Source: RGIG5612 sp017511185 (GTDB taxonomy: Bacteria > Bacillota > Clostridia > Lachnospirales > Lachnospiraceae). From it: a DNA stretch of 19,457 bases. Where the stretch lies: the NCBI GenBank assembly GCA_017511185.1, contig JAFWLF010000094.1:1-19457 (forward strand), written 5' to 3'. The notes under the pieces are model-generated. The model had not been told where the DNA came from and did no database searches. It saw only the letters and a program-made list of their open reading frames with translations. The position numbers were made by a program, and so were the translations under genes. Below, in pieces: positions 1 through 6,982 of the stretch (position 1 is the first letter of the stretch; the number at the start of each line of letters is the position of its first letter).

Positions 1-225
1 TATGTCTTCTTTAATCTGGGGACTAAATATAACGCTCCGGTCATGGCATCTATTATTGCCGGCATTGAACCGATCCTGAATTCTGTTCTGGTCATGATCT
101 TCTGGGGAGAGATGTTAAAACCATTGGCGCTGGTTGGCGCTGTGATCGTAATCGCAGCTATTCTGATCTACAATATAATCAGCGCAAGGAAGCCGCGGGA
201 ACAGATTCCTCCGGATCCTTCATGA
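1..225 (+). CDS. EamA/DMT-family transporter, C-terminal fragment
   Basis: The reading frame is open from the first base of the window, so only the last 74 residues are present and the start lies outside. The visible part has two hydrophobic segments: one around the SIIAGIEPILNSVLVMIFWGE stretch and one in the LALVGAVIVIAAILIYNI stretch. It ends in a short charged tail (SARKPREQ). The pattern of an xxEP helix, then WGE, then a final helix is typical of the last two helices of EamA-type drug/metabolite transporters (ten-helix inner-membrane carriers). The substrate cannot be predicted. A weak hairpin and T tract follow the stop, so this gene probably ends its own transcript. Confidence 0.75.
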   Translation, partial: YVFFNLGTKYNAPVMASIIAGIEPILNSVLVMIFWGEMLKPLALVGAVIVIAAILIYNIISARKPREQIPPDPS

Positions 226-250
226 AAAAGCCGAAAGGTCTTCTTTTTTC
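225..250 (+). terminator. Weak candidate terminator after the DMT transporter
   Basis: Just after the stop a short imperfect stem closes on a GAAA tetraloop (CC-GAAA-GG at 231-238, with partly paired A and T runs outside). It is followed by the T-rich run at 241-249. The stem is short and contains mismatches, so this is only a candidate. Confidence 0.3.
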
Positions 251-414
251 AATATTTATAGATTAAGATATAGTAGATCGCTGGTTCCGGGAGGAGTGCG
301 TTTCTTAACGTATTGCCGGTGTCTCGGAGCACACTGGATGAAAGAACCGGAGAACACGCGGCAGCCAGCGTTCCTTGAGAAAAAGGTGAAAGAAAATCTG
401 GTTTTATAGGAAAT

Positions 415-446
415 AAAAAAGAGACATGCAGTGCATGTCTCTTTTT
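415..446 (-). terminator. Perfect-stem terminator, potentially bidirectional
   Basis: GAGACATGCA at 421-430 is exactly complementary to TGCATGTCTC at 432-441, with one base between, so a real hairpin would open a few central pairs. An A tract (415-420) and a T tract (442-446) flank it and extend the pairing. On the minus strand the stem is followed by six T, placing it about 20 bases past the stop of the URO-D-like gene. The plus strand also has a T run, so it could stop transcripts from both sides. Confidence 0.85.
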
Positions 447-464
447 GAAAGTCTAATTGCTTAA

Positions 465-1544
465 TTATTTGTTGAAACGTTTTCTAGTCTCTTCATAAAG
501 AGCAACATAAAGATCCGGATTTCCGTAAATGCTCATGCCGACATAAACGTTCTCCGGGAAGTCATCCAGGAATGCATTGACTGCATCGCGGATCTGCTGA
601 TCTGTCGGATTCTCCGGCAGCGGATCGAAATCAACGTTGAATTTGATCTGTGTGCCGTACTGCTTGTAAAGTTTTCTGTAGTCGTTCATCGGCTGTCCCT
701 GCCACATATCCATGCCTGCTTCGATCATACATGGAACAAGAAGTTCATCCTGGCCGCAGCAATGGAACTCAAATGCCATGCCGTGATCATGCGCGGATTT
801 TACAACACGTTTGAAATACGGAACCAGCATCTCATAGCAGGTATCTGCAGAGAACAGAGGCGCACGCTGGCTGCCCCAGTCATCATGGAACCAGACAGCA
901 TCCATGTGGAAGTATTTTTCATAATAACCGAACAGCTCATCATAGAAGGTAGCCAGACGGTCGAAAATGCCATGGACACATTCCTGCTCATCTTCATCGA
1001 TCAGAGCCAGCAGAGCCGGAGCCATATCAATGAAGGAGATCAGACGCTCAAAGAAACCGGTAAATACGGTTGTCTTGTAAGCACGGCTTTCACTCAGGAA
1101 TTCTTTGTTTCTTTCTACGCAGCCTTCCCAGTCATATTTGCTGAGATCAGGAGGAATGATAACTTTCTCCCAGTCTTCAATGTCCTCCAGGAACGGTTTT
1201 CCAGGACGCACCATGGAACCACCAGCCGTTGGAACAAACTCCCACTCAACTCCGAAGAAATCTTTGTGGAATGGAGTAGAGTCTTCTCTTGGATTGTACG
1301 GAACTGCTTCCGCAACAATAGCACGGGCAACGTTTTCAGGAATGACCTGTGGGTTGAACATCTTGATTTCCGGATAGGAAGGCATCCAGACCGGGCCGCC
1401 TTCTTCATTAAATGCAAATTTCCGGAAATTCTCTCTCGGCGTGATTGGTGTGTTCAGAATTGGGATGCCTTTTGCATCCGGGCGGAAGCTTCTGTATTCT
1501 CCGCTTGATTCCAATTCCTTTGGATCAAAAGGTATTTTTTCCAT
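465..1544 (-). CDS. URO-D-fold protein, probable methyltransferase-like enzyme (not HemE)
   Basis: A 359-residue protein of the uroporphyrinogen decarboxylase superfamily, which includes HemE and the cobalamin-dependent methyltransferases MtaA, MtbA and CmuA. Visible marks are an FxHDDWGSQ segment at 219-226, typical of uncharacterised anaerobe members, and a His-x-Cys pair H261/C263 in FHCCGQ. That pair matches the first two zinc ligands of MtaA/MtbA. No Cys follows C272, so the third, C-terminal Cys ligand of those enzymes is missing; MSIYGNPD lies in that region. The N-terminal Arg-rich HemE signature is absent, so haem synthesis is unlikely. The ATG has GGGAGA upstream on its strand. It is divergent from the esterase gene and likely part of the same catabolic locus. 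Methyl transfer is an inference from family. Confidence 0.8.
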   Translation of the reverse strand: MEKIPFDPKELESSGEYRSFRPDAKGIPILNTPITPRENFRKFAFNEEGGPVWMPSYPEIKMFNPQVIPENVARAIVAEAVPYNPREDSTPFHKDFFGVEWEFVPTAGGSMVRPGKPFLEDIEDWEKVIIPPDLSKYDWEGCVERNKEFLSESRAYKTTVFTGFFERLISFIDMAPALLALIDEDEQECVHGIFDRLATFYDELFGYYEKYFHMDAVWFHDDWGSQRAPLFSADTCYEMLVPYFKRVVKSAHDHGMAFEFHCCGQDELLVPCMIEAGMDMWQGQPMNDYRKLYKQYGTQIKFNVDFDPLPENPTDQQIRDAVNAFLDDFPENVYVGMSIYGNPDLYVALYEETRKRFNK

Positions 1545-1601
1545 AAAAATCTTCTCCCATCTATAGTTTTAATTTTCAGACGATAAAATTAGCGTTGACT
1601 A

Positions 1602-1630
1602 ATTATAAAACCATTTATTTTTCAGTGCAA
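1602..1630 (-). promoter_or_regulatory. Candidate promoter for the URO-D-like gene
   Basis: On the minus strand TTGCAC (1630 to 1625) and a perfect TATAAT (1607 to 1602) are 17 bases apart, about 58 bases upstream of the ATG. The -35 matches consensus at only three positions, but the -10 and the spacing are ideal. Confidence 0.5.
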
Positions 1631-1696
1631 GAGTTGGGAAGGAAATACTGACATGCTGTTATGCAATGTATGAATAGGGTCATTCTAATACAGTTC

Positions 1697-1705
1697 TGCT
1701 ATAAT
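1697..1705 (+). promoter_or_regulatory. Candidate extended -10 promoter for the esterase operon
   Basis: TGCTATAAT is an extended -10 element (TGn plus perfect TATAAT), 43 bases before the esterase ATG. The -35 position (GGGTCA at 17 spacing) is poor, which fits an extended -10 or activator-dependent promoter. An imperfect ACAT/ATGT dyad at 1651-1669 lies just upstream and could be a regulator site; that is speculative. Confidence 0.5.
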
Positions 1706-1748
1706 AAATAAAAATATACCAGAGTTGAGACAGAAAAGGAGAGGGAAA

Positions 1749-3284
1749 ATGATTCATATTGCAGAAACAGAAAGCGGAAAAGTTCGCGGCATTACATCAG
1801 GAGATACATACATCATCGCATTTAAGGGGATTCCGTTTGCGGCACCAGCAACAGGGGAGAACCGTTGGAGAGTCCCGCAGCCGGTAACTCCATGGGAAGG
1901 GATCCGCAACTGTTTTGAATTCGGCCCAGCAGGGATGCAGGATGTTTACACCGGAACCGGATTCTATGACAGGGAGTGGCATAATGATCCCGAGATGCCT
2001 ATGTCGGAAGACTGCCTGCAGCTGAATATCTGGACACCAGCTAAAACACCGGAAGACCGTTTGCCGGTCATGGTTTGGATCTACGGCGGCGGCCTGCAGG
2101 GCGGACATCCGGCGGAAATGGAATTTGACGGCGAACGGATCGCACGGAGAGGCGTGGTGATCGTAACCGTTAACTACCGGACTAACGTTTTCGGTTTTCT
2201 GGCACATCCGGAGATCACCGCAGAAAACGGCGGCAAACACTGTACAAACTTTGCCCTGTTCGATCAGAAAGCAGGCATTGACTGGGTCTATCGCAACATT
2301 GCTGCATTTGGAGGTGATCCGGAGAATATCACTATCTTTGGACAGTCGGCAGGCGGACGCAGTGTCTTATGCCAGATCGCCTCTCCGTTGAACGCAGGCG
2401 GATGCATTAAGCGGGCGATCAGTCAGAGCAGCGCAGGCATCAACTTTGCAATCGGCGGGCATGGAGCAGATCATCTGACATTAAAAGAAGCGGAGGAGCA
2501 GGGTGAACGCTTTTTCCGTGAATACCTTGGCGTGGAAACGTTAGAGGAAGCGCGAAAACTGGATGCTGCATTTGTGCGTGATAAAGGAGCAGAATTCAGG
2601 AACAGCCGTCAGGGACAGTGGCAGTTTGTTGTGGATGGAGATTTCCTTCCGGATCAGCCAAACACCCTGCTTTTGGAAAATAAGCGTCTGCAGATTCCAA
2701 TCATGGCAGGCTATACGACAGGAGAGTTCTTTGATGTTATCTCTGCGAAGAGCCTGGAAGAGTTCGAAAAGAAAGCAAGGATCCTTTATGGCGAATATGC
2801 AGATGAATTCCTGAAACTCTGTGAATTTGATTCCGGAGATCTGGATAAAGTCCTTGCTCTTTCTAAGGTGAATGGATCGCCGTTCGGGTCAAAGCTTCTG
2901 GTCATGCGGGCAGCAGATGCAGGCCTTCCTGCCTGGTATTATGAATTTGATCCGGAGATTCCGGGTGAAGATCATCCGGGCGTTTTCCATTCTTCTGACC
3001 TCTGGTTTGTGTTTGAGACCCTCGGAAAATGCTGGCGGCCGTTTGTCGGCAAGCATTATGACCTTGCCCGAAAAGTATGTAACTATTGGACCAACTTCGC
3101 AAAATGCGGAGATCCTAACGGAAACGACGCGGACGGAACTCCGATGCCGGTCTGGGAGCCATTTACAGGCGATGAATCGCGCCCGATCGTATTCGGCGAT
3201 ACCGTGCATATGTCCGATAAAGAATTGACTCCATGTGTGAAAGGGATGTACCGTCTGGCAGCAGACAAATTATGGAGGAAATAA
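1749..3284 (+). CDS. Type-B carboxylesterase (alpha/beta hydrolase)
   Basis: A cytoplasmic 511-residue member of the carboxylesterase type B / COesterase family, which hydrolyses carboxylic esters. The nucleophile is S200 in GQSAGG, the oxyanion loop is YGGGL at 112-116, and the family signature EDCLQLNIWTP is at 87-97. E326 (in TTGEFFD) and H414 (in VFHSSD) fit as the other triad members. There is no signal peptide, so the ester must be imported. The frame extends to an upstream TTG at 1725, but AGGAG at 1737-1741 sits seven bases before ATG 1749 and the family begins with this IAETESGKVRG stretch, so 1749 is preferred. The next gene starts one base after the stop, with its ribosome binding site inside this gene. 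The substrate is unknown; an aromatic or plant-derived ester would fit the neighbours. Confidence 0.9.
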   Translation: MIHIAETESGKVRGITSGDTYIIAFKGIPFAAPATGENRWRVPQPVTPWEGIRNCFEFGPAGMQDVYTGTGFYDREWHNDPEMPMSEDCLQLNIWTPAKTPEDRLPVMVWIYGGGLQGGHPAEMEFDGERIARRGVVIVTVNYRTNVFGFLAHPEITAENGGKHCTNFALFDQKAGIDWVYRNIAAFGGDPENITIFGQSAGGRSVLCQIASPLNAGGCIKRAISQSSAGINFAIGGHGADHLTLKEAEEQGERFFREYLGVETLEEARKLDAAFVRDKGAEFRNSRQGQWQFVVDGDFLPDQPNTLLLENKRLQIPIMAGYTTGEFFDVISAKSLEEFEKKARILYGEYADEFLKLCEFDSGDLDKVLALSKVNGSPFGSKLLVMRAADAGLPAWYYEFDPEIPGEDHPGVFHSSDLWFVFETLGKCWRPFVGKHYDLARKVCNYWTNFAKCGDPNGNDADGTPMPVWEPFTGDESRPIVFGDTVHMSDKELTPCVKGMYRLAADKLWRK

Positions 3285-3285
3285 T

Positions 3286-4251
3286 ATGAGAATTGACGTG
3301 CAGTGTCATATCTTCCCGAAGATCATTCAGGAATATATGCTGGACAATCCTTATCCGAAATGCATCAGGACCAACGATGCGCTGATCTGCGATTTTGGAT
3401 CGCAGATCCTGGCTTTGGCAGATGATAAATATGATCCGGCCAGTGTTTTAAAATCGATGGATGAAGGGCAGGTGGATATTGCCCTGATCAGTCCGAACAT
3501 CCCGGATCCCGGCTTTCTGCCGCCGGATAAAGCTGCGGAGCTTTGCGTAAAACTAAATGAGGAAACACAGGAAATTACTGATCACAGCAATGGACGCTTT
3601 TTTGGAATCGGGCTGCTTCCGTGGCATAATCCGGCAGAGGCAGTAAAAGAGGTATCACACATCAAGAATCTTGGGATGAAAGGTGTGATGCTGTTTTCCA
3701 GGAATGGAGATCTGCAGGTGGATGATAAACAGCTGGAGCCTGTATACGATGCGGTGGCAGCAGCAGGGCTTCCGGTTCTGATCCATCCGACCGTTCCGAT
3801 GTGGGCTGACTCCATAGGCGATTATGGTATGGTTGCCGCAAACTCTTTTGTGATCGATACAGCATTTGCGTTTCTTCGCCTGGTTTACAGCGGGATCATG
3901 GACAGACATCCGCAAATGAAAGTTGTGATGCCTCACGCTGGCGGTGTCCTTCCGTTTTTGGATGGGAGACTGGCACCTGCCAGGGATGAGATTCCGGCAG
4001 GAGAGGCACGGAATGTCAAAGAGGTAATGTTCGGTGACCAAACCTGGTTTGATCTGGCCAATCATTCACCAAATATTCTGGGATATTTTAAAAACTATCT
4101 TGGATTATCGCGCGCGATGTATGCGACGGACTATCCGTTTGCATCCCATGCTATGGCAACGGCACTGCAGGAACGGATGGAATTTACGTCGGATGAGCTG
4201 GAAGAGATCAATTGGAAAAATGCGAATCATTTGTTTGACCTGGGACTTTAA
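3286..4251 (+). CDS. Amidohydrolase family 2 protein (ACMSD / resorcylate decarboxylase-like)
   Basis: A 321-residue TIM-barrel metal enzyme of the amidohydrolase-2 family, whose characterised members include ACMSD, gamma-resorcylate decarboxylase and 5-carboxyvanillate decarboxylase, as well as some hydrolases. Candidate metal ligands and catalytic residues are H8, H167 (LIHPT), H217 (MPHAGG) and D282 (YATDYPF). The usual first motif HxH (or ExH in several decarboxylases) reads Q6-C-H8 here, so the first ligand is Gln; this may change the metal or the reaction. GGAGG at 3274-3278, inside the end of the esterase, drives the ATG, so the two are surely co-transcribed. The likely role is decarboxylation or hydrolysis of the acid released by the esterase; this is inference. 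Confidence 0.85.
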   Translation: MRIDVQCHIFPKIIQEYMLDNPYPKCIRTNDALICDFGSQILALADDKYDPASVLKSMDEGQVDIALISPNIPDPGFLPPDKAAELCVKLNEETQEITDHSNGRFFGIGLLPWHNPAEAVKEVSHIKNLGMKGVMLFSRNGDLQVDDKQLEPVYDAVAAAGLPVLIHPTVPMWADSIGDYGMVAANSFVIDTAFAFLRLVYSGIMDRHPQMKVVMPHAGGVLPFLDGRLAPARDEIPAGEARNVKEVMFGDQTWFDLANHSPNILGYFKNYLGLSRAMYATDYPFASHAMATALQERMEFTSDELEEINWKNANHLFDLGL

Positions 4252-4308
4252 AATGGTCGTGATTTGTCATATGAATGACCTCAGCCGAAAAAATAATCAA
4301 CACTCGCA

Positions 4309-4337
4309 TTGACGAATGATGAAAAACATACTAGCAT
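4309..4337 (+). promoter_or_regulatory. Candidate promoter upstream of the three MFS genes
   Basis: TTGACG at 4309-4314 and TAGCAT at 4332-4337 are 17 bases apart in the 168-base gap before the first MFS gene. The gap also holds a GTCAT-ATGA-ATGAC dyad at 4266-4279 and further ATGA repeats on both strands, which might be regulator sites. No clear terminator separates the amidohydrolase from the transporters, so read-through is also likely. Confidence 0.4.
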
Positions 4338-4419
4338 ATCTTATGATAATATATGTTTCATTCATCTGAAATAAGCTATAGTCTGAAAACCCTCATCGTC
4401 TTTAAAATCGGAGGAAAAA

Positions 4420-5637
4420 ATGAGCGATACTAATACAGTAGCCCCAGAGCAGCCGCAGTACAGCAAACTGCGCGTCGGCTTAATGCTTGGCGCTGTTATC
4501 ATGCTGCTTTTGATCAAAGGCTTCGGTAACTATAAATTTGTCCCGATGCAGACTCTCATTATGGAATTCTACAATGTAGGAGAGAGCGCGTATGGATATC
4601 TGAATACAGCCTCCGGCTGGGTCACGACTATCTGCGTTATCCCGTTTGCCTTCATCGTCCGGAAGATCCGCTGCAACTGGAGCATTATCATCGGAATGGG
4701 AGTAGCTGCGGCCGGCATCTTTGTGCAGTCTGTTGCAGGTTCTTTTGCGATGCTGGTCATTGGCCGTGTGGTCGAAGGAACAGGAACGGGATTTGCGAAT
4801 CTTGTCACAGCGGCGCTGATCCTGAATCTTGTGGACCGGCGGCATGTTGCTTTCTGGAGCAGTATGATGACTATGGTCGGTGTGCTGCCACAGATCATAA
4901 TGGCAAAAGGTGGTACGGCGCTGATCTATAATTCCGGAATGCACTTCCAGACGCTTTTCCGGATCATCGTTTTTATTTATATCGGCGCGATTGCTTTATG
5001 GCTGGTTCTGGTCCCGTTTTCTCTGCGCATTACCGGAGTTGGCAGCAGTCAGAAACCGACCCGGGAGCAGACGATCCGAGTGATCAAAAACAAATCGAAC
5101 TGGCTTGTCGCATTGGCAAACTGGTTCTTCACACTGGCAGCGATCACCTTTACATCCTATATTATCCGTTATCTGACAACTGTTAAGGGTATGGAGCAGA
5201 ATCAGGCAGCCAACATCTACAGTTACGTGACGATCCTGGGCCTGTTCTCGATGATGGCCTTTGGCGTGATCTCGGATAAACTGCATACAAAAAGAAAGAT
5301 TGCGATCATGTCCTACTTTACCGGTGCCGGCGCACTGGTGCTCCTGGCATTGATCCCAGCAAACCTCATCTGGATCTACATCATTTACTGGGGGACCCTC
5401 CCACGATCCATCGCACCGATGGGACAGGCTTCTGCAACGGATGTGGCAGAACTTCCGGCAGATATTCCTATTGTCAACTCTGTGAAGAATGTCATCAATC
5501 ATGTCGGAACGATCCTTCTGGGAATCCTGATTGGTTATTCGATCCAGTATCTGGGATATACGGTTACGATCTTCTTCATGGCCGGCGGCATGGTTATAGG
5601 CGGAATATGCTGGATCTTTGCAAAACGGATTCCTTAA
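4420..5637 (+). CDS. MFS transporter, paralogue 1 of 3
   Basis: A 405-residue, about 12-helix major facilitator superfamily carrier of the cytoplasmic membrane. The short N-terminal tail contains PEQPQYSK, shared with the two following genes. The first-half loop reads RKIRC (81-85), the central cytoplasmic loop carries GSSQKPTREQTIR (208-220), and the loop after the eighth helix has SDKLHTKRK, a version of MFS motif A. A GGAGG at 4410-4414 lies five bases before ATG. It is the most divergent of the three: for example AKGGTALIYNSG where the other two have TKGGTTLMVNSG. The substrate is unknown. Position after the esterase and amidohydrolase suggests uptake of the ester or acid, or export of the product. 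Confidence 0.88.
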   Translation: MSDTNTVAPEQPQYSKLRVGLMLGAVIMLLLIKGFGNYKFVPMQTLIMEFYNVGESAYGYLNTASGWVTTICVIPFAFIVRKIRCNWSIIIGMGVAAAGIFVQSVAGSFAMLVIGRVVEGTGTGFANLVTAALILNLVDRRHVAFWSSMMTMVGVLPQIIMAKGGTALIYNSGMHFQTLFRIIVFIYIGAIALWLVLVPFSLRITGVGSSQKPTREQTIRVIKNKSNWLVALANWFFTLAAITFTSYIIRYLTTVKGMEQNQAANIYSYVTILGLFSMMAFGVISDKLHTKRKIAIMSYFTGAGALVLLALIPANLIWIYIIYWGTLPRSIAPMGQASATDVAELPADIPIVNSVKNVINHVGTILLGILIGYSIQYLGYTVTIFFMAGGMVIGGICWIFAKRIP

Positions 5638-5671
5638 GACTGCCTGGATACTTTTTAATACTGGAAAAGAA

Positions 5672-5689
5672 TTATCCTTTTTCGGATAA
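5672..5689 (+). other. Intercistronic hairpin between MFS genes 1 and 2
   Basis: TTATCC (5672-5677) and GGATAA (5684-5689) form a six-pair stem with a six-base T-rich loop in the 97-base gap. There is no T tract after it, so it is not a standard terminator. It could be an mRNA processing or stability element, or chance. Confidence 0.25.
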
Positions 5690-5734
5690 AAGACATACAA
5701 TTAGTTTACATTTTTTTAGGATTAGGAACGAATA

Positions 5735-6970
5735 ATGAGTGAGGCAAATACAACGGAGGTTAATACTGCGGCGGTTAATCCGGAGCAGCCGAGATACACA
5801 AAAAAACAGGTCGGATTGATGATCTTTGCAATCTTCACCTGTATGATCCTGACTGGCCTCAGCGGTTATAAACTCCTGCCAATGCAGACCGCCATTATGG
5901 ATTACTTTCATATTGCGGAAAGTTCCTATGGCATCCTGAACACGGCAGCCAGCTGGGTGTCGATCTGCTGTGCCATCCCGATGGGATTTCTGGTACGGAA
6001 ACTGCGCTGTAACATAACGGTTATTATAGGGTATTTTGTTGCTATGAGCGGCATCTTTGTTCAGATCATCGCCAGCAGCTTTACTTTTTTTGTTTTGGGC
6101 AGAGTACTGGAAGGTGCAGGAAGTTCCTTTGCAGGACTGGCTACAGGCGCTTTGATCCTGAACCTGATCGACCGGAGGCATATCAGTTTCTGGAGCAGTT
6201 TCATGGTTATGGCCAGCGTTCTTCCGCAGATCATTATGACAAAAGGCGGCACAACGCTGATGGTCAATTCCGGGCTGACATTCCAGCAGTTGTTCTGGAT
6301 CGTTATCGGCATATATATGGTCGCGTTGGCTGTTTTCCTGATCTGCGTTCCATTTTCCGTTAAAGTACATGGAATCGGAAGCAGTCAGAAACCAACCCGA
6401 GAGCAGACCATCCGCGTTATGAAGAATAAAAATGCATGGTTTGTTGCGATCGGTCTGATCTTCTATCACGCCGGATCCATGACATTTACTGCATACGTGA
6501 TCCGTTTCTTAACCATGAAAGGTCTGACACAGACACAGGCAGCAGATACTTACAGTTTAACAACTCTGATCGGCCTGGCATCCATGATCGCCTTCGGTTT
6601 CATTTCCGATAGATTCAAAACAAGAAGGAAAATCGCGATGATGTCGTTTGCAGCAGCAGCCGTTGCGTTCGTTGTGCTTGGCATTGCTCCTGCAAACCTC
6701 ATTTGGATCTATGTAGTGCTTTGGGGAACGCTGCCGCGTTCGATCGTCGGTATGACCAATGCAACTGCCGCGGAAATTGCAGAGCTCCCTGCCGATGTTC
6801 CGATCGTTAACTCGGTCCGAAACACGATCGCGCAGATCGGTATAACGATCATTGGCATTCTGATGGGATATGGTATACAGTATCTGGGCTACCAGGCCAT
6901 GACATTTATTCTGGCAGGCGGCATGGTCGTCGGCGGATTCATGTGGTTTTTGGCAAAACAGATCAAATAG
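5735..6970 (+). CDS. MFS transporter, paralogue 2 of 3
   Basis: A 411-residue, about 12-helix MFS carrier and a clear tandem paralogue of its neighbours. It has the PEQPRYTKKQVGLM start, the RKLRC loop, the GSSQKPTREQTIR block at 215-227 and SDRFKTRRK after helix eight. It is longer at the N terminus because of a Thr/Asn/Val-rich tail before PEQPR. It is much closer to paralogue 3 than to paralogue 1, sharing long identical stretches such as TKGGTTLMVNSGLTFQQLF. The 97-base gap before it is the largest inside the transporter run. An AGGA at 5718-5721 is far from the ATG; the nearer AGGAACG is the more likely ribosome binding site. The substrate is unknown. Confidence 0.88.
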   Translation: MSEANTTEVNTAAVNPEQPRYTKKQVGLMIFAIFTCMILTGLSGYKLLPMQTAIMDYFHIAESSYGILNTAASWVSICCAIPMGFLVRKLRCNITVIIGYFVAMSGIFVQIIASSFTFFVLGRVLEGAGSSFAGLATGALILNLIDRRHISFWSSFMVMASVLPQIIMTKGGTTLMVNSGLTFQQLFWIVIGIYMVALAVFLICVPFSVKVHGIGSSQKPTREQTIRVMKNKNAWFVAIGLIFYHAGSMTFTAYVIRFLTMKGLTQTQAADTYSLTTLIGLASMIAFGFISDRFKTRRKIAMMSFAAAAVAFVVLGIAPANLIWIYVVLWGTLPRSIVGMTNATAAEIAELPADVPIVNSVRNTIAQIGITIIGILMGYGIQYLGYQAMTFILAGGMVVGGFMWFLAKQIK

Positions 6971-6982
6971 AAAGGTATTAAA

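Noticed and set aside
338..409. A 23-codon open frame in the gap between the DMT gene and the URO-D-like gene
   Set aside because: It has no ribosome binding site and no recognisable similarity. The 226-414 gap shows no convincing gene; a small RNA ending at the 415-446 terminator cannot be excluded but has no direct support.
762..1508. 248-codon plus-strand open frame antisense to the URO-D-like gene
   Set aside because: It lies wholly inside a clear family member in the opposite frame and its translation shows no family motifs. It is a codon-bias shadow.
465..1544. Reading the URO-D-fold gene as HemE (haem synthesis)
   Set aside because: The N-terminal Arg-rich HemE signature is absent, and the H-x-C pair and the neighbours fit the methyltransferase-like branch better.
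1725..1748. Upstream TTG start for the esterase (and likewise TTG at 8312 for the beta-CASP protein)
   Set aside because: Both downstream ATGs have well-placed AGGAG or GGAGG sites, and the family similarity begins there.
4996..6469. Long minus-strand open frames opposite MFS genes 1 and 2
   Set aside because: They appear at matching places in the paralogues because the sense sequences are homologous. The translations are charged, motif-free shadows of membrane protein genes.
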